From the NCBI RefSeq assembly GCF_002980495.1, contig NZ_PVBR01000003.1, positions 310,001 to 374,000 of the forward strand: DNA of 64,000 nt, given 5' to 3'. The stretch comes from Phyllobacterium phragmitis. Its GTDB lineage: Bacteria; Pseudomonadota; Alphaproteobacteria; Rhizobiales; Rhizobiaceae. Below are positions 34,534 to 44,195 of this stretch, piece after piece. The position numbers were made by a program, and so were the translations under genes. Under the pieces are notes generated by a model, which was given only the letters and a program-made list of their open reading frames with translations, had not been told where the DNA came from and did no database searches. Within the stretch, counting starts at the first letter, position 1, and each line of letters begins with the position of its first letter.

Positions 34534-34689
34534 ACCGATGCCCTAACGTTAAAAGTTCAGACCATGATTTAATACAATAAATTGGGATGCCCGTACTGAA
34601 GATATGGTTGAAATGGTTATCGATTTATTGGAATACATTTATAAATTTGAAGTCTCTCTCAGAAAAGACTTGAACAACTTCGAGAATCA

Positions 34690-34803
34690 CCACAAGGTTG
34701 TGCTTGTCGACAGGTTTCCCTCCCACCAGACCGCGTCGACTGTTCCCCTCTGGGGGTCCGCACCTCCAGGATTGGCCGGGCTTTCAAGCCCGGCCATTTT
34801 TGA
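34690..34803 (+). ncRNA. Candidate small RNA ending at a strong terminator
   Basis: An otherwise empty region ends in a textbook terminator. Upstream lie a CCCC-TCTG-GGGG hairpin near 34745-34756 and two CCTCC-type stretches (TTTCCCTCCCACC, ACCTCCAGG) that could pair with ribosome-binding sites, as in some rhizobial trans-acting sRNAs. The 5' end and promoter are not clear, and no protein frame here is convincing. Confidence 0.35.
34774..34801 (+). terminator. Rho-independent terminator
   Basis: GGCCGGGCTT and AAGCCCGGCC form a 10-bp perfect stem, followed by ATTTTT. No annotated protein gene ends just before it, which is why a small RNA is proposed. Confidence 0.85.
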
Positions 34804-35018
34804 TCATGCCGGTTTGGCCGAAATAGCTTCTGGCGCGATCAACCGAACTGGCCCCACGCAACGACTTCGCGGGACGGGCATGGGGCCAGTCGCCTGGGAT
34901 CATTCGGGTTTCAGGGCACTGAATAATAACCACTGCAATTACGGCGTGATCTCATCGGGGATGGCGCAGCAATTTACCGTCTCATTCAATCGTGGCGCGT
35001 GAACCTGATCTGTTCTGT

Positions 35019-35474
35019 TCACACATTACGCCAGTCGGGAATGAGCGCTGCTTGTCCATGCAGCTTTCCCTGCCCGTCGATCAATTGCCAGAGCGTCACG
35101 TTATCGACGTGAAATCGTCTTCCCGACTTTGCCACGCGTATCCCACGATAATCGCTGATGTAGCCATCTCGCGCAGCAGTGTCGAGCAAACGCTGACGTT
35201 CTTCGCGATCTGGCATTTCAGCCGAAAAGCGTGACGGAAGCGCCGTGAACTCATCCCAGCTGTATTCGAAACACGCCTGTGCCGTCTTGTTTGCATAAAT
35301 GAAACAGGGATCAGCATCGGTGTTGTGAGCCAACAGAGCGAACGGAGCATCTTCATAGAGCCATCGCGCCGCGGTCCGGGCATCCTGCTGTCCAGGCACC
35401 AGCGGTTTCTTCGTCAATCCGAAATAGCTGTTGGAAAGCAGGCTGAAGAAATCCGGATCCGTGGCTTTGTTCAT
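35019..35474 (-). CDS. MEKHLA domain (PAS-like) protein
   Basis: 151 residues. FFSLLSNSYFGLTKKPLVPG and ARWLYEDAPFALLAHNTDAD, then FIYANKTAQACFEYSWDEFT and ALPSRFSAEMPDREERQRLL match MEKHLA, a PAS-fold domain of unknown ligand. AGGAGG lies 3 bases before the Met at 35474, a little close; starts at 35486 or 35498 are possible. Single-gene unit, minus strand. Confidence 0.85.
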   Translation of the reverse strand: MNKATDPDFFSLLSNSYFGLTKKPLVPGQQDARTAARWLYEDAPFALLAHNTDADPCFIYANKTAQACFEYSWDEFTALPSRFSAEMPDREERQRLLDTAARDGYISDYRGIRVAKSGRRFHVDNVTLWQLIDGQGKLHGQAALIPDWRNV

Positions 35475-35573
35475 GATCCTCCTCATGGGACTATGCATTT
35501 CGCGACCGACAATGTGCCAACGGCAGGAATGAAATCGTTCGACTCGCAGATTGTTCGCGTGGATTGGGCAATG

Positions 35574-36854
35574 TCAAACGCCCTCCTTCGTCAGAAGCAA
35601 TTTGTCGATACGCCGCCCGTCCAGATCGATAACTTCGAATCGCCAGCCGTTCTTGCTGAAACTCTCTCCGAGATCGGGAAGGTGTTTCAACTCCTCCAGG
35701 ACGAAACCGGCGACGGTTTGATACTCGACGTCATCCTCGAGCCGAAAGCTCAGGACGTCGGCAAATTCATCGATCGGCATCCAGCCTGCGATCAGATACG
35801 AACCATCCTGGCGGCGCGTGATCGGCTGTTCTTCAGCTACCCCTCTCCGGAATGCGCCCAAGATAGCTTCCAGGATATCCGCAGGGGTGATGATACCCTC
35901 GAAGTGACCGTATTCATCGAATACCAGCACCATATGGGCCGGCGATCCGCGTATGGCCTCGATCACGGTATTCGCAGTGGAGAGATCCAAAACGACTGTA
36001 ACCTCACGGGCCAGCGTCCCAATATCGACGTGGCCACCCGAAGACACCGCATTGTAGAAATCCTTGACGAAGAGAACGCCGATGATTTCATCGGTGCTTC
36101 CCTTGCGGACGGGAAGACGCGAATGGTTTGTGCGGTGAAGCTGCGCGCGAATGTCATCGAAGCTGTCCTCGACATCGATCACTTCCACATCCCGGCGAGG
36201 CGTCATCAGCGCTCTTGCGGTGCGATCGGCCAGGCGCATCACGCCCGAGATCATCGCAGACTCCTCGCTCTCGATCACACCCGCACTGTGTGCTTCGGCG
36301 ATAACGCTTTTGATCTCCTCGTCGGTAATTCCTTCGCGTGTCTTTCCCGACTGACCAAGCAGCCTGAGAACCAAATTACCGGAGCTATCGAGCAGCCATA
36401 CCAGCGGACTTGCCAGTTTCGACAGAACCGTCATGGCAGGCGCCACTTTACTCGCAACCCCTTCCGGATTCCGCAATGCTATCTGCTTGGGAACCAATTC
36501 TCCGACGATCAGCGACAGATAGGTGATAGCGACAACGACAGAGCCGACGCCGACTGTGTTGGATAGCGCCGGGGATAGTCCCTGCGATACAAGCCAACCG
36601 GTGAAGCGGGCACCAAGCGTGGCTCCCGAGAAGGCGCCGGCAAAGATGCCGACGAGCGTAATGCCGATCTGCACTGTCGAGAAGAACCGGCCAGGGCTAC
36701 CGGCCAGTTGCAATGCGAGGCGGGCGCCCCTGCTTCCATGATCTGCCCGCACCTTCAGGCGGGCCGGCCGCGACTGCACGACGGCGAGTTCGGACATGGC
36801 CAGACCGCCGTTGACGAGGGTGAGCAGGACGACGATCGCTATCTCGAGAAACAA
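35574..36854 (-). CDS. CNNM/hemolysin-C family membrane protein (DUF21-CBS-CorC)
   Basis: 426 residues from a TTG start. The DUF21 membrane part (about 1-190) opens LFLEIAIVVLLTLVNGGLAM and includes SELAVVQSRPARLK. Two CBS domains follow (about 205-330), then a CorC/HlyC C-terminal domain (LEDDVEYQTVAGFVLEELKH). Proteins of this family are linked to Mg/Co efflux or to membrane ion balance. A longer ATG-start frame from 36986 adds 44 non-conserved residues, so I prefer TTG 36854. Confidence 0.85.
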   Translation of the reverse strand: MFLEIAIVVLLTLVNGGLAMSELAVVQSRPARLKVRADHGSRGARLALQLAGSPGRFFSTVQIGITLVGIFAGAFSGATLGARFTGWLVSQGLSPALSNTVGVGSVVVAITYLSLIVGELVPKQIALRNPEGVASKVAPAMTVLSKLASPLVWLLDSSGNLVLRLLGQSGKTREGITDEEIKSVIAEAHSAGVIESEESAMISGVMRLADRTARALMTPRRDVEVIDVEDSFDDIRAQLHRTNHSRLPVRKGSTDEIIGVLFVKDFYNAVSSGGHVDIGTLAREVTVVLDLSTANTVIEAIRGSPAHMVLVFDEYGHFEGIITPADILEAILGAFRRGVAEEQPITRRQDGSYLIAGWMPIDEFADVLSFRLEDDVEYQTVAGFVLEELKHLPDLGESFSKNGWRFEVIDLDGRRIDKLLLTKEGV

Positions 36855-37000
36855 GGTGTGCCTGTATGATTGAGGGTGACGATCGAGGATAGAAAGAAAG
36901 CCGCTCCTTGGAAAGTACCTTATCTTTCGCAATATCCATAGGCGCCGTTGGCCAGCATTGTAAGGGTTGGCGCGATCCCGCCGCATCCAACCCGTATGGC

Positions 37001-37348
37001 TCAGGTCTTGAGCGCCGTGACCACCACCTCGATGAGCGCGCCGCCGCCCAGATCGGCAACGCCGACGGTTGCGCGCGCCGGCAAATCATGGCCGAATATT
37101 TCGGTCCAGACCGCATCCATCTCCTTCTTCTTCGAAAGATCCGTCACGAAGATCGATGCGGATACGATCTTGCCAAGATCGCTGCCTGCTTCGTTCAGAT
37201 AGGTGGAAATCTTGCCAAGAACATTGCGGGTCTGCTCACCCATCGAGACGCTCGTATCATCGGCAATCGTACCGCCCAGGAAGACGAAGCCATTTGCCTC
37301 AACGGCACGGTGCATGATCGGGGTGCGGATATTTCTCGTGATGGTCAT
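37001..37348 (-). CDS. RidA family imine/enamine deaminase
   Basis: 115 residues from MTITRN, with AAAGAGGT upstream. VFLGGTIADDTSVSMGEQTR, GSDLGKIVSASIFVTDLSKK and the catalytic Arg segment LPARATVGVADLGGGALIEV fit Rid/YjgF proteins. Such enzymes hydrolyse reactive imines to ketones plus ammonia. It lies 35 bases after two amine oxidase genes, whose products are imines, so it probably protects the cell from them or completes the reaction. Confidence 0.9.
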   Translation of the reverse strand: MTITRNIRTPIMHRAVEANGFVFLGGTIADDTSVSMGEQTRNVLGKISTYLNEAGSDLGKIVSASIFVTDLSKKKEMDAVWTEIFGHDLPARATVGVADLGGGALIEVVVTALKT

Positions 37349-37383
37349 GTTTACCTCTTTCATATTGTCTTTCGGGGATAAGA

Positions 37384-38496
37384 TCAGGATGCGAAGCGTT
37401 CGGCGCGCAAGCCGTCGATGGGTGTGTTTGTCTTGCCCGTGACGATCAGTTCCGCCATCACGGCTCCGGCTCCCGGACCAAGCTGAAAGCCGTGCAGCGA
37501 AAAGCCGAACTGGTGGAACAGCCCCTCATGCTTGGCGCTTGGGCCAATAACCGGAAGATCGTCCCGCATCCGTGCTTCGATGCCCGCCCATGCGCGGACG
37601 ATTGTCGCGCTGCGCATCATCGGAAAGAGCTCGAACACGGTCTGCGCACTCTCCTGCAGCTTGCGCCAGTCAAGTACGGTGTCGTTGGTTTCGGGATAAG
37701 GTGTCGCAAGATATCCGCCACCGATCAGCACCGTGCCGTTGCGGAACTGCTTGAAAGAGAGCTTGCGTCCGCGCAGGATCACCACCGGCTTGATGAATTC
37801 GGGGACGCGCGACGTAATCATCAGCATCGGCGCGACGGCCTCGACCGACATTGGCTCTCCGAGCCCAGCCGCCATCTGTCCGCCCCAGGCACCAGCGGCA
37901 TTGACGAGAATGGGGGCTTCGAAACTTTCCTGCCCTGCATCGACGCACCAGATCTTGTTTTCCCTGCGGATATTGGACGCAGCAATGCCTTCGCGAACGA
38001 TAGTGCCCAGTCGTTCCGCCTTTCTGCGGAAAGCGGTTGTTGTGCGAGCCGGATCGGCTGCGCCATCGCGACGCGACACGATGCCGCCGGGGCTGTTTTC
38101 CGCCACCGCCGGAACAAGGCGGCGTAATTCCCGCGCATCGATCAGCTCTTCATGCGTAAAGCCATGCAGGTTCAGTTCGGCAACACGCTCGCGGCAAAGT
38201 TCGAACTCATCCTCCATTTCCGCCACCAGAACCTGACCGTGATTGTCAAAGCCGCATGAATCATCGACCAGATCCTCGATGTGCTCCCAGAGATCCATCG
38301 AGCGCAGCGAGAGCGGAATTTCAGCCATATGCCGCGTAAGCTGCCGCACACCGCCGGCATTGACGCCGGAGGCGTGCCGGCCGGCATAATCCTTCTCGAT
38401 GAGAACGGGACGAAGGCCGCGGAGGCAGAGATGCAGGGCGGTGGAACAGCCATGTATGCCGCCGCCGATGATGATGGCGTCCGCCCTCGTGTTCAT
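37384..38496 (-). CDS. FAD-dependent amine/amino-acid oxidoreductase (DAO family)
   Basis: 370 residues. An N-terminal FAD-binding motif DAIIIGGGIHGCSTALHLCL (residues ~6-25) and DAO-like segments such as HASGVNAGGVRQLTRHM and WAGIEARMRDDLPVIGPS are present. It would oxidise a secondary or primary amine, giving an imine and reduced FAD. Start overlaps the end of the upstream dehydrogenase gene by 4 bases. A second DAO gene lies at 40191-41333, so the operon has two such subunits or two activities. Confidence 0.88.
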   Translation of the reverse strand: MNTRADAIIIGGGIHGCSTALHLCLRGLRPVLIEKDYAGRHASGVNAGGVRQLTRHMAEIPLSLRSMDLWEHIEDLVDDSCGFDNHGQVLVAEMEDEFELCRERVAELNLHGFTHEELIDARELRRLVPAVAENSPGGIVSRRDGAADPARTTTAFRRKAERLGTIVREGIAASNIRRENKIWCVDAGQESFEAPILVNAAGAWGGQMAAGLGEPMSVEAVAPMLMITSRVPEFIKPVVILRGRKLSFKQFRNGTVLIGGGYLATPYPETNDTVLDWRKLQESAQTVFELFPMMRSATIVRAWAGIEARMRDDLPVIGPSAKHEGLFHQFGFSLHGFQLGPGAGAVMAELIVTGKTNTPIDGLRAERFAS

Positions 38497-39914
38497 CCCC
38501 GTTCCACTGCTTTGGTCGCACTCTCATTCTTGGGCAGGGATGCAAGCTCCGACACGGTGATCGGCTTGACCGGCGCGCGCAGGCGATAATAGCCGATTTC
38601 CGACGGCGATTTGCCGCGCGCCTCGGCCATCAATTCAGTGACCGTGAGCCCGCAAAGGCGCCCCTGGCATGGTCCCATGCCGGTGCGCCGATAGGCTTTG
38701 AGCTGGTTGGGACCGGTAGCGCCGATGGCAACGGATTGGCGAATGTCACTCGCTGTCACCTCCTCGCAGCGGCAGACAATGGTTTCGCCTTCAGGAATAC
38801 GAAACTGCCTGGGCGGCCGGAAAAGCGTATCGAGGAAAGCGCGCCCGCGCTCCGCCCTGGCGAGCGCCGCTTTCAGCGAATCATGATCGGGGAGACCTGC
38901 GCCCGCATCGGGCTTGAGCGTGTCTATCACCGCGCGCGCCGCAACCTGCCCGCGCGGCACGGCCACGAGCGCTCCGCCAATGCCCGCGCCGTCGCCAGCG
39001 ACGTAGACGCCCTTGACCGAGCTTTCTCCATGGGCGTCGAGCGCAGGCGACCAGCAAAGCTGCCTGTCGTTCCATGTGTGCTGGACGCCCGCCGCCATTG
39101 CCAGATTGACATTGGGCACCACGCCCTGATGCAGCAGGAAAAGATCGGCCGGAAGGCTCTCATTGCGTCCGCCAGCTTCATAGCTGACGGTTTCGACACG
39201 GCCGCTACCCGCCGCTTCTATTTTGGTGACACCGCTGACGACACGCGCCCTGGCGCGCACCTCGCGCATCATCGCGAGCCCCTTGAAGAAATAGGGCGAC
39301 GCCAGAAATGCCGCCGCATGAGGCAGGGCGCGCAAATAATTGCGGCGATCGGTCGTATCGAGCACGAGATCGATCGTGCCGCCCATGCGCAGGATCTGCG
39401 CAGCGAGCAGCCACAGGAGGGGTCCCTGTCCCGCGATGACGGTCCGGCCCTGAGGCAGCAGGCCTGATGATTTGAGTATGGTCTGCGCAGCACCCACGGT
39501 CATGACGCCGGGAAGCGTCCAGCCGGGGATCGGAAACGGGCGCTCCAATGCGCCGGTCGCGAGGATCACGCGCTTTGCCTTGATGAGGTGCGCTGCGCCA
39601 CCGACCGAAATGCCGATTTCAAGATTTCGATCAAGACTCCAGACGGTTGCTCCCTGCACGATTTCGGCGCCGCAGCCACGCGCCTCATCGACCAGATGCA
39701 TTCCCGACCAGTAATCTTCGCCGAGGATGCCTTTGTCCCTCACCGGCGTCGTGGTGATGGCGCGCCAGACCTGGCCTCCCGGTCCGATATTCTCGTCGAG
39801 CAGCAGGGTGGCAAGACCGGCCTTGCCGGTCAGGGCCGCACCGGCAAGGCCGGCCGGACCGGCACCGATGACAGCAACATCGTATTCTTCGCGTTTGGGA
39901 CTTGGTATCGTCAT
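38493..39914 (-). CDS. FAD/NAD(P)-dependent oxidoreductase subunit with BFD-like [2Fe-2S] domain (OoxA/HcnB type)
   Basis: 473 residues from MTIPSPKREE. Two nucleotide-binding motifs are visible, AVIGAGPAGLAGAALTGKAG near residue 13-32 and GAGIGGALVAVPRGQVAARA (FAD contact). Near the C-terminus, IVCRCEEVTASDIRQSVAIG and MGPCQGRLCG hold the Cys residues of a BFD-like [2Fe-2S] site. This layout is that of the alpha subunit of opine oxidases, HcnB, and D-hydroxyproline or related amine dehydrogenases. Long frames upstream of the start are out-of-register. It overlaps the ferredoxin-like gene by 4 bases. Confidence 0.88.
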   Translation of the reverse strand: MTIPSPKREEYDVAVIGAGPAGLAGAALTGKAGLATLLLDENIGPGGQVWRAITTTPVRDKGILGEDYWSGMHLVDEARGCGAEIVQGATVWSLDRNLEIGISVGGAAHLIKAKRVILATGALERPFPIPGWTLPGVMTVGAAQTILKSSGLLPQGRTVIAGQGPLLWLLAAQILRMGGTIDLVLDTTDRRNYLRALPHAAAFLASPYFFKGLAMMREVRARARVVSGVTKIEAAGSGRVETVSYEAGGRNESLPADLFLLHQGVVPNVNLAMAAGVQHTWNDRQLCWSPALDAHGESSVKGVYVAGDGAGIGGALVAVPRGQVAARAVIDTLKPDAGAGLPDHDSLKAALARAERGRAFLDTLFRPPRQFRIPEGETIVCRCEEVTASDIRQSVAIGATGPNQLKAYRRTGMGPCQGRLCGLTVTELMAEARGKSPSEIGYYRLRAPVKPITVSELASLPKNESATKAVERG

Positions 39915-40207
39915 CGTCCGATCTCTCTCTTGCCTTTCTGGATTTCGATGCGCATGCCGTCGCGGACGGGCACGAGGCAGCCTTGCCTGTTGCCCATGCC
40001 GTCGATGGTCACGAGGCAATCGAAGCAGACGCCCATCATGCAATAGGGCAGGCGCGGTTCGCCGCTGACCGCGGTGGCGCGGCGCACCTCCAGTCCTGAG
40101 GCGAGCAAGGCGGCGGCGACACTGTCGCCTTCGCGCGCCGTGATGCTCTGCCCCTCGACAATGATCTCGACCGGCTTTCTCCGATCCTCTTCAATGCGTC
40201 TGAACAT
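39911..40207 (-). CDS. [2Fe-2S] ferredoxin-like subunit (HcnA-type)
   Basis: 98 residues. Cys56, Cys61, Cys64 and Cys77 (in LPYCMMGVCFDCLVTIDG, then QGCLVPV) give a C-x4-C-x2-C-x12-C cluster site. It would carry electrons between the FAD subunits. Overlaps both flanking genes (4 bases with the HcnB-type gene, 17 bases with the DAO gene), implying a single complex with three subunits. Confidence 0.88.
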   Translation of the reverse strand: MFRRIEEDRRKPVEIIVEGQSITAREGDSVAAALLASGLEVRRATAVSGEPRLPYCMMGVCFDCLVTIDGMGNRQGCLVPVRDGMRIEIQKGKREIGR

Positions 40208-41333
40208 TCAGCTTCTCCTGAGCCGGCTGATGGAAGCGCTTCGCCGTGAACGCGCCGACCTTCTTCCGATCCAGCGTTCCCGCCGCGATCATCGGCGCGA
40301 TTTCGTATGCGTGGGCGGCAGCAAGCGTCACACCGGAATGGCAACAGGCGACGAAAGCGCCGGGGCATGTCTCCGACTGGTCGTAGATCGGAAAGCCGTC
40401 CTTGGGCATGACGCGGATGCCGGACCACATGCGAACCACATTGAGACGGCCGAGCATGGGAAACATGCGTTGGGCGCGATCGGCCATCACCGAACTGATC
40501 GGCATGTTGGTCGCGCTGTCGTCGAGCATCTCTTCCTTGCTGTCGCCGATCATCACCGTGCCCTCGTCGGTCTGGCGCAGGGTGGTCAGCGGATGGGGCA
40601 GGAACGGAACCGTGCGTTCGGTGACGATGATCTGCCCTCGGGTCGGTCCCATCGGGGCATCGAGACCCACCATCGGCGCAAGCACCTGGTTGGTGTTTCC
40701 GGCGGCGAGTACGATCTTTCCCGCCATGATTTCGCCCTTCGGCGTGGCAAGCCGGAAGGCACCGTTCTCGTACCCGATTTTCGTCACGGCATGTTCCGGG
40801 CGATAATCTATGCCAAACCGCGCGAGGCCGGTGTGCAGCGCACGGAACAAGCGCAGCGAATTGACATGCCCGTCGAGCGGACAGAAGCTTCCTCCCGCCA
40901 CCTCCGGGCCGATATGCGGCAGCATTTTTGCCACTTGGCCATGGTCGAGAATTTCGAGCTGGTAGTCCGTCCCACCTGACTGGTTGTGCAGGCGCTTTAT
41001 CGTCTCTGCGCGCTGTTCGAGCTCGCTTTCGCTCAATGCCAGGTGAAATCCGCCATTGCGCTGGAAGCAGACATCAAGTCCCGTTTGCTGCTTGAGCTCT
41101 TCCGCCAGTTTGGCCCAACTGTTGGAAGCCTTTACCGTCCAACCGGTATAGGCAGGCATGCCAAGTCCCTTGCTTTGCACCCAGACCAGCGCAAAATTCG
41201 CACGCGAGGCGCGCTTGGCGATATCTCCCTCGTCGAGCACACAGACACGCTGGCCGATCCGCCCCAGACCCCAGGCAATGGCCGAGCCCAGAAGGCCGCC
41301 GCCAACGACAGCGACGTCATATTCGTTACGCAT
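40191..41333 (-). CDS. FAD-dependent amine dehydrogenase catalytic subunit (HcnC/OoxB type, DAO family)
   Basis: 380 residues. The FAD-binding motif VAVVGGGLLGSAIAWGLGRI (residues 7-26) is followed by the DAO motif ASRANFALVWVQSKGLGMPA and a C-terminal SGIRVMPKDGFPIYDQSETC, CHSGVTLAAAHAYEIAP. With the HcnB- and HcnA-type subunits it resembles octopine/nopaline-type oxidases, HcnABC, and three-subunit hydroxyproline dehydrogenases. The substrate cannot be named from sequence. Starts 13 bases after the second permease gene. Confidence 0.88.
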   Translation of the reverse strand: MRNEYDVAVVGGGLLGSAIAWGLGRIGQRVCVLDEGDIAKRASRANFALVWVQSKGLGMPAYTGWTVKASNSWAKLAEELKQQTGLDVCFQRNGGFHLALSESELEQRAETIKRLHNQSGGTDYQLEILDHGQVAKMLPHIGPEVAGGSFCPLDGHVNSLRLFRALHTGLARFGIDYRPEHAVTKIGYENGAFRLATPKGEIMAGKIVLAAGNTNQVLAPMVGLDAPMGPTRGQIIVTERTVPFLPHPLTTLRQTDEGTVMIGDSKEEMLDDSATNMPISSVMADRAQRMFPMLGRLNVVRMWSGIRVMPKDGFPIYDQSETCPGAFVACCHSGVTLAAAHAYEIAPMIAAGTLDRKKVGAFTAKRFHQPAQEKLNVQTH

Positions 41334-41345
41334 CGTGGGCTTCCT

Positions 41346-42152
41346 CTAACTGCTGCGGTCGCTATGACCGGCGAGCACACGCTCAAGGCCGTAGAAACGG
41401 TCGAGCACGATCAACGCGAACATGGTGATGGCAATCACACAGGCGGAAACGGACGTTACGAGTGGATCGATGTTATCCTGAACATATAGGAACATGCGCA
41501 CCGGAAGCGTCTCGATGCCTGGTGCAGCCAGAAAAACCGTCATGGTGACCTCGTCGAAGGATTGAATGAAAGCAAGCGCCCAACCGCTGATAACGCCGGG
41601 GAAAATGAGCGGCAGCGTGATGCGCCGGAAAAGCGTCCAGCTATTTGCGCCAAGCGATATGGCCGCCATTTCCACCGAGCGATCCATGCCGATGGCGGCC
41701 GCCAGGGTCAAACGCAGCGCAAATGGAAACACGATAATCGTATGGGCGATGAGCAACGCTGGAAATGTGCCGCTGATGCCGGCCTGCGTGAAGAAACGCA
41801 GGAACGCTATGCCGAGCACCACATGCGGGATCATCAAGGGCGAGAGGAACATCGCCGAAAGTGCTCCGCGCCCGCGAAACCGGTAACGCGCTATGGCGAG
41901 CGCCGCGGGAATTGCGAACAGAAGAGCGACGCAGGACGATAGCGCGCCAACCCAGAGGCTCGTCCAGAACGCATCGATGAACTCCGGATAATCGGCGATG
42001 GCGCGAAACCAGCGCAGCGAAAACCCGTCGACCGGCAGCGAAAGATAACCCTCAGGCGTGAAGGCCACAAGGCAGACCACCACGATCGGCGCCGTCATGA
42101 AGATGACGAACATGGTGTGAAAGAGGAGTGCGAGCGGTCCGTTCCGGCTCAT
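41346..42152 (-). CDS. ABC transporter permease (PotC-like)
   Basis: 268 residues with six membrane helices. LAFIQSFDEVTMTVFLAAPG is the binding-protein-dependent permease loop; SLGANSWTLFRRITLPLIFP (EAA motif) contacts the ATPase. Matches PotC-type permeases for polyamines, opines or similar. Overlaps the upstream permease by 4 bases. Confidence 0.92.
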   Translation of the reverse strand: MSRNGPLALLFHTMFVIFMTAPIVVVCLVAFTPEGYLSLPVDGFSLRWFRAIADYPEFIDAFWTSLWVGALSSCVALLFAIPAALAIARYRFRGRGALSAMFLSPLMIPHVVLGIAFLRFFTQAGISGTFPALLIAHTIIVFPFALRLTLAAAIGMDRSVEMAAISLGANSWTLFRRITLPLIFPGVISGWALAFIQSFDEVTMTVFLAAPGIETLPVRMFLYVQDNIDPLVTSVSACVIAITMFALIVLDRFYGLERVLAGHSDRSS

Positions 42153-43021
42153 CTGAATACCTCGGAATAATTTCGTTCGATCAGTGCATTGCTGCCGACG
42201 ACAATCAGCACGATTGCGATAAGGAGAAGTACGGCGACAGCGGCGCCGAGCGGCCAGTTGAGCGTGTTGAGGAACTCGTCATAGGCGAGCGTCGAGGCGA
42301 CTTTCAGCCGGCGGCCACCGATGATCGAGGGCGTGGCGAAGGCACTTGCGGCAAGCGAGAAAACAATGATGCCGCCTGAAAGTATGCCAGGCATGATCTG
42401 CGGCAGGACGATGCGCCGCACGATGGTAAGCGATCCCGCGCCGAGCGACAGGGCGGCATTTTCGACCTGCGGATCGACACGCTGCAGCGCGGCCCAAACG
42501 GACAGGACCATGAAGGGCATCATCACATGGGCAAGCGCTATGATGACGCCGGTTTCGGTGAACATGAAGGCGATCGGCGTATCGATCAGCCCCATCGACA
42601 TCAGCGCTTTGTTGACGATGCCGTTCCGGCCGCCGAAAAGCAGCGCCCAGCCGAGCGTGCGCGCGACGACTGAGATCAATAGCGGCCCCAGGATGATGAG
42701 CAGGAAAAAACCCTTCCACGGCGCACGCATGCGATTGAGGATATAGGCCTCCGGCGCGCCGAAGACGGCGGTAAGCAAGGTGGCCAGCGCGGCGATCCTG
42801 AAAGTGCGCGCGAACATCTCGTAGAAATAGGAATCCGACCAGATCTCTTCCCAGTTCTTCAAGATGAAGACCGGCTCGATGCCCTTGTACTGTCCCCAAT
42901 CGTGAAACGACAGCAGCACGGTCATTGCCAAAGGCACCAGCACCACGGCAATGAACAACATGAAGGCCGGCAGGATCAGCGGCCAGGGCGCACCTTTATC
43001 GGCGGTGGAAGCGACGCTCAT
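42149..43021 (-). CDS. ABC transporter permease (PotB-like)
   Basis: 290 residues, six membrane segments. The EAA-type loop is SLGAGSLTIVRRIVLPQIMP. First segment PLILPAFMLFIAVVLVPLAM fits PotB. Forms the heteromeric channel with the PotC-like protein. Overlaps the ATPase gene end by 4 bases. Confidence 0.92.
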   Translation of the reverse strand: MSVASTADKGAPWPLILPAFMLFIAVVLVPLAMTVLLSFHDWGQYKGIEPVFILKNWEEIWSDSYFYEMFARTFRIAALATLLTAVFGAPEAYILNRMRAPWKGFFLLIILGPLLISVVARTLGWALLFGGRNGIVNKALMSMGLIDTPIAFMFTETGVIIALAHVMMPFMVLSVWAALQRVDPQVENAALSLGAGSLTIVRRIVLPQIMPGILSGGIIVFSLAASAFATPSIIGGRRLKVASTLAYDEFLNTLNWPLGAAVAVLLLIAIVLIVVGSNALIERNYSEVFR

Positions 43022-44088
43022 TGCACGTCTCCCGCTCGGCGAATGGCCATATCTTCGGCGCGCCAGACAAGACGTACCTTGTCGCCTTCGGCCGGCTGCT
43101 GCTCACCATCGTTCTGGCGCACCGCGATCGCCGGTCCACATTCCGTTTCGCATTGGAAAAGCCAGTGATTTCCCTGAAAGATGCGGGTTTTCACGCGCGC
43201 GCCGAGACCCTCGTTATCGCCTGCGGCATCGAAGGTAATCTTTTCAGGGCGCACCGTTATGACAACCTGACCGGACGGTCCCGCCGGCGCTTGCCATTCG
43301 CAGGAACCGGCCACGAGCTTGCGCGCGTCTCCATCCCCACGGATTTCGGCGGAAAATTCGTTGGTCTTGCCGAGAAACTGAGAAACGAAGGCGGAAGCCG
43401 GATGCTCGTAGGTTTCGTGCGGCGTTCCGATCTGCTCGATACGGCCCTTGTTCATCACCACGATACGGTCCGAGAGCGCCATCGCCTCGGTCTTCTGGTC
43501 GTGGGTAACGAGAACGGTCGTCGTGCCAAGATTGCGCTGGATCTGACGCAGTTCGATCTGCATGTCCTCGCGCAGCTTGGCATCCAGATTGGAAAGCGGC
43601 TCGTCGAGGAGCAGCACATCCGGCTTTATGATGAGCGCGCGGGCCAGCGCCACACGCTGCTGCTGGCCGCCGGACATGCGGCGGGGATAGCGCCCGCCGT
43701 AACCGTCAAGCCCGACCATGGCCAGAGTATCGCGCACACGGACCTCGCGCTCTGCGCGCGGCACACCGCGCATCTCAAGGCCGAAGGCGACGTTTTCCGC
43801 CGCCGTCATATGCGGAAAAAGCGCATAGCTCTGGAACACGATGCCAAGCCCGCGTCTTGCCGGTTTGATGCTGGCAAGGTCACGTCCATCCAGGCGGATC
43901 GCGCCGCTGGTCGGATTGAGGAACCCCGCTATCATCTGCAATGTCGTGGTCTTTCCGCAGCCCGATGGTCCGAGCAGCGAGATGAATTCGCCTTTCGAGA
44001 CCAACAGGCAGAAATCCTCCACGGCTGCATATTGCTCGTAATATTTGCTGACATGGTCGAGTTCGAGAAAGGCCATGTGCGCTGTCAT
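43018..44088 (-). CDS. ABC transporter ATPase (PotA-like)
   Basis: 356 residues. Walker A LLGPSGCGKTT, signature MSGGQQQRVALARAL, Walker B DVLLLDEPLSNLDAKL and H-loop LVTHDQKTEAMALSD are intact. A TOBE-like C-terminal regulatory domain follows (about 260-356). The start at 44088 could also be at Met5 (44076). It energises the importer whose binding protein is encoded just upstream. Confidence 0.93.
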   Translation of the reverse strand: MTAHMAFLELDHVSKYYEQYAAVEDFCLLVSKGEFISLLGPSGCGKTTTLQMIAGFLNPTSGAIRLDGRDLASIKPARRGLGIVFQSYALFPHMTAAENVAFGLEMRGVPRAEREVRVRDTLAMVGLDGYGGRYPRRMSGGQQQRVALARALIIKPDVLLLDEPLSNLDAKLREDMQIELRQIQRNLGTTTVLVTHDQKTEAMALSDRIVVMNKGRIEQIGTPHETYEHPASAFVSQFLGKTNEFSAEIRGDGDARKLVAGSCEWQAPAGPSGQVVITVRPEKITFDAAGDNEGLGARVKTRIFQGNHWLFQCETECGPAIAVRQNDGEQQPAEGDKVRLVWRAEDMAIRRAGDVQ

Positions 44089-44195
44089 TTCCTGTGAAGC
44101 AAAGAAAGGGGATCACCGGCCACTGCCGGGTGTCGGATGATATCGGTCTGGAGAGAGAAACCTGCCCTGGAGCAAGTTCCCTCTCCTTCGCGGGT

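Noticed and set aside
34604-35002. 132-codon frame over the terminator
   Set aside because: It reads straight through a strong rho-independent terminator and has no recognisable domain.
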